From positions 62,001 through 126,000 of the forward strand of contig NZ_BSSA01000021.1 of assembly GCF_030268885.1 (NCBI RefSeq): DNA of 64,000 bases, read 5' to 3'. Position numbers and translations under genes: made by a program. Each line of letters begins with the position of its first letter. The first letter of the stretch is position 1. Source of the stretch: Kitasatospora phosalacinea (GTDB taxonomy: Bacteria > Actinomycetota > Actinomycetes > Streptomycetales > Streptomycetaceae). The notes beneath the pieces are model-generated. The model had not been told where the DNA came from. It did no database searches and was given only the letters and a program-made list of their open reading frames with translations. Of the stretch, positions 62,173 through 64,000 are shown one piece after another.

Positions 62173-63635
62173 CGGACCGTCAGACCTTCCTCCCGGACGC
62201 CGGGCGCCCCGCCGAGGAGCTGCTCGCCGAGCTGCGCGCCCTCACCGCCGCCGACCTGCCCACCCGCGGCGGCCGCACCACCGCGTACACCTACGACGCC
62301 GGGCGGCCCGAGGTGCGGGCCGCCGCGGAGGGCGCCTACCTGGCCATGCTGGAGGTCAACGGCCTCGACCCGACGGCCTTCCCCAGCATCGTCGCGCTGG
62401 AGCGGCAGGTGGTCGGCGCGGTCGCCGCCCGGCTCGGCGGGGACGGCGCCACGCCCGGCATCTTCACCAGCGGCGGCACCGAGTCGATCCTGCTCGCGGT
62501 CAAGGCCGCCCGGGACGCCCGGCCCGAGGTCGCCGAACCCGAGATCGTGGTGCCCGCGACGGCGCACGCCGCGTTCTTCAAGGCAGGGACGTACCTGAAG
62601 GTGAAGGTCGTCGCGGTGCCGGTCGACCCGGCGACCTTCCGGGCGGTGCCGGAGGCGGTGGCCGCGGCCTGCACCGAACGGACGGTCCTGGTGGTCGCCT
62701 CGGCGCCCTCGTACGCGCACGGCGTGGTCGACCCGGTCGCGGAGATCGCCGCGGCCGCCGCCGAACGCGGCCTGCCCTGCCACGTGGACGCCTGCGTCGG
62801 CGGCTGGCTGCTGCCCTGGCTCGCCGAGGCCGGGGCCGAGGTGCCGCCGTTCGACCTGTCGGTGCCCGGCGTCACCTCGCTCTCCTGCGACCTGCACAAG
62901 TTCGGGTACGCGCCCAAGGGGGCGTCCGTGCTGCTCTTCCGCGACCAGCCGATGCGGCTCGCCGCGTACTTCGCCTGCGCCCAGTGGCCCGGCTACCCCG
63001 TGGTCAACTCCACCGTCCAGAGCAGCAAGGGCGCCGGACCGCTGGCCGGCGCCTGGGCCACCCTGCAGGCCCTCGGGGCGGACGGCTACCGGGAGTTGGG
63101 GCGCGCGGCGCTCGCCGCGACCCGGCGGCTGGTCGCGGGCGTCGGGCGGATCGACGGGCTGCGGGTGCTCGGCTCCCCCGACGCGACGCTGGTCGCGATC
63201 GGCACCGAGGGCGAACACCCGCTCGACCTCTGGGAGTTGGCCGACGAGTCGCGGGCCCGCGGCTTCTTCCTGCAGCCCCAGCTGAGCGTCGACGGCCTGC
63301 CCGCCAGCCTGCACGTCACGCTCACCGGCGTCAGCGGGGAGGGCGTCGACGCGCTGCTCGGCGCGCTGCGCGAGAGCGTCGACGCGGTCCGCGCCCGCGG
63401 GCCGGTCGCCCCGCCCACCGAGATCCTCGCCCTGCTCGACGGGCTCGACCTCACCGCCCTGGACGACGCGACCTTCGCCGCCCTGCTCCCGGCCACCGGG
63501 CTCGACCTCTCCCCCGAGGCCGCCACCCGCATGGCGGGCGTCAACCGGCTGCTCGACGCGCTGCCGCCGCGACTGCGCGACCAGCTCGCGACGCGGTTCC
63601 TGTCGGCGCTGTACAGCCCGTACCTGGGGGCGTAA
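62169..63635 (+). CDS. PLP-dependent lyase, sphingosine-1-phosphate lyase-like
   Basis: 488-residue fold-type I PLP enzyme of the group II decarboxylase superfamily. GIFTSGGTESILLAVKAARD (phosphate loop), CHVDACVGGWLLPWL (His205, Asp207) and VTSLSCDLHKFGYAPKGASVLLF (PLP Lys244) follow the pattern of sphingosine-1-phosphate lyases and their bacterial relatives more closely than glutamate decarboxylase. The family cleaves phosphorylated amino alcohols to an aldehyde and phosphoethanolamine. About 90 C-terminal residues are an extra helical tail (EILALLDGLDLTALDD to LYSPYLGA). GTG overlaps the transporter stop. Substrate is inferred only. Confidence 0.88.
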   Translation: MTDRQTFLPDAGRPAEELLAELRALTAADLPTRGGRTTAYTYDAGRPEVRAAAEGAYLAMLEVNGLDPTAFPSIVALERQVVGAVAARLGGDGATPGIFTSGGTESILLAVKAARDARPEVAEPEIVVPATAHAAFFKAGTYLKVKVVAVPVDPATFRAVPEAVAAACTERTVLVVASAPSYAHGVVDPVAEIAAAAAERGLPCHVDACVGGWLLPWLAEAGAEVPPFDLSVPGVTSLSCDLHKFGYAPKGASVLLFRDQPMRLAAYFACAQWPGYPVVNSTVQSSKGAGPLAGAWATLQALGADGYRELGRAALAATRRLVAGVGRIDGLRVLGSPDATLVAIGTEGEHPLDLWELADESRARGFFLQPQLSVDGLPASLHVTLTGVSGEGVDALLGALRESVDAVRARGPVAPPTEILALLDGLDLTALDDATFAALLPATGLDLSPEAATRMAGVNRLLDALPPRLRDQLATRFLSALYSPYLGA

Positions 63636-63637
63636 TC

Positions 63638-63813
63638 CAGGGGCCCGGGGAACGGCGGGCCCGGGGCTGCTGCGGGTTCACTGCCGGTGCGTGCGGTGGC
63701 TTCGGGTTCTGTTCAGGCGGCCCGAAGCAGCACGGACCTCCGATGGGCTCCGGCCGCCAGCAGCTCGGACCCGCCGTTCCCCGGGCCCCTGCCCGCCGTT
63801 CCCCGGGCCCCTG
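63638..63813. repeat. 155-bp inverted-repeat element, copy 2, with duplicated right end
   Basis: Begins two bases after the lyase stop. The left terminal repeat (starting CAGGGGCCCGGGG) is at 63638-63659 and the right repeat at 63770-63791. A perfect second copy of the 22-bp right repeat is at 63792-63813. The internal hairpin GCTTCGGG/CCCGAAGC is perfect here. The body is near-identical to 34296-34450. Confidence 0.9.
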
Positions 63814-63824
63814 GATACGCGCCC

Positions 63825-64000
63825 TCACGTGAGCAGGGCCGCCAGGCCGTCGGCGATGCGTTGGAGGCCGAACTCGAAGCGGGTGTCCATGTCGGGGTCG
63901 GTGAGGTCGTCGGCGAGGGCGACGAGGTTGGGGTAGTCCTCGGCGGGGAGGGCGCGGAAGACGTCGCCCGCCTCGCGGGCGGCCTGGCCGCGGCCCGCGC
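63825..64000 (-). CDS. TetR-family regulator, C-terminal fragment cut by window edge
   Basis: The last 58 codons of a minus-strand gene, reading GRGQAAREAGDVFRALPAEDYPNLVALADDLTDPDMDTRFEFGLQRIADGLAALLT. The FxFGLQRIxDGL ending is that of the tetracycline-repressor-like C-terminal domain. The DNA-binding domain lies outside the window. Its 3' end comes within 12 bases of the repeat element. Confidence 0.8.
   Translation of the reverse strand, partial: AGRGQAAREAGDVFRALPAEDYPNLVALADDLTDPDMDTRFEFGLQRIADGLAALLT

Overview
The window is high-GC actinobacterial DNA. Gene content, GTG/TTG starts, leaderless promoters and gene order point to a Streptomycetaceae chromosome (Streptomyces or Kitasatospora type); I cannot fix the species. 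From 3.8 to 44.8 kb the order is that of the conserved streptomycete core around cytochrome oxidase, nadA, pspA, the cobalamin genes, pepA-lpdA-sucB, lipB-lipA and glnA. From about 45 kb to the end the content is accessory. No rRNA, tRNA, CRISPR array, prophage or intact insertion sequence was seen.

Layout: 1-3.8 kb is a divergent amidohydrolase/TetR versus NCS1 permease unit with a palindromic operator between the arms. 3.8-8.4 kb holds an L,D-transpeptidase lipoprotein and the ctaC-ctaD-ctaF oxidase operon. 8.7-12.7 kb has a cysteine desulfurase-TusA fusion, an adenosine-kinase-like PfkB protein, a lipoprotein and an ErpA-type Fe-S carrier. 12.9-16.8 kb is a small accessory block (GNAT, PLP decarboxylase with an Lrp regulator, quinone oxidoreductase). 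17-25.7 kb contains nadA, pspA-pspAA, DUF3043, a CmoM-like methyltransferase probably starting at CTG, cobU-cobT-cobS and pepA. 26-34.3 kb contains lpdA-sucB and scattered small genes. 34.5-39.3 kb has a large TPR-type regulator, a hydroxybutyrate-type dehydrogenase and a GAF/PucR regulator. 39.4-44.8 kb is lipB-lipA-(50 aa protein)-DUF4191-RDD-glnA; glnA has a four-element GlnR box.

The accessory end (45-64 kb) holds a TetX-like flavin monooxygenase, a chimeric pseudogene, an HxlR/NAD(P)-binding protein pair and a two-component system opposite an MmpL transporter. It also holds a compact putative RiPP locus: a 29-residue precursor, a PqqD-like recognition domain fused to a membrane metalloprotease, and an AAA/TPR protein. 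The rest is a TetR gene, a PBP4-type carboxypeptidase and a TetR-transporter-sphingosine-phosphate-lyase-like operon. Two copies of a 155-bp inverted-repeat element sit just after stop codons at 34.3 and 63.6 kb.

The most original items are the RiPP-like locus (53.3-57.3 kb), the paired inverted-repeat element, the lyase/transporter operon with its operator-overlapped leaderless promoter, and the CTG-started methyltransferase.
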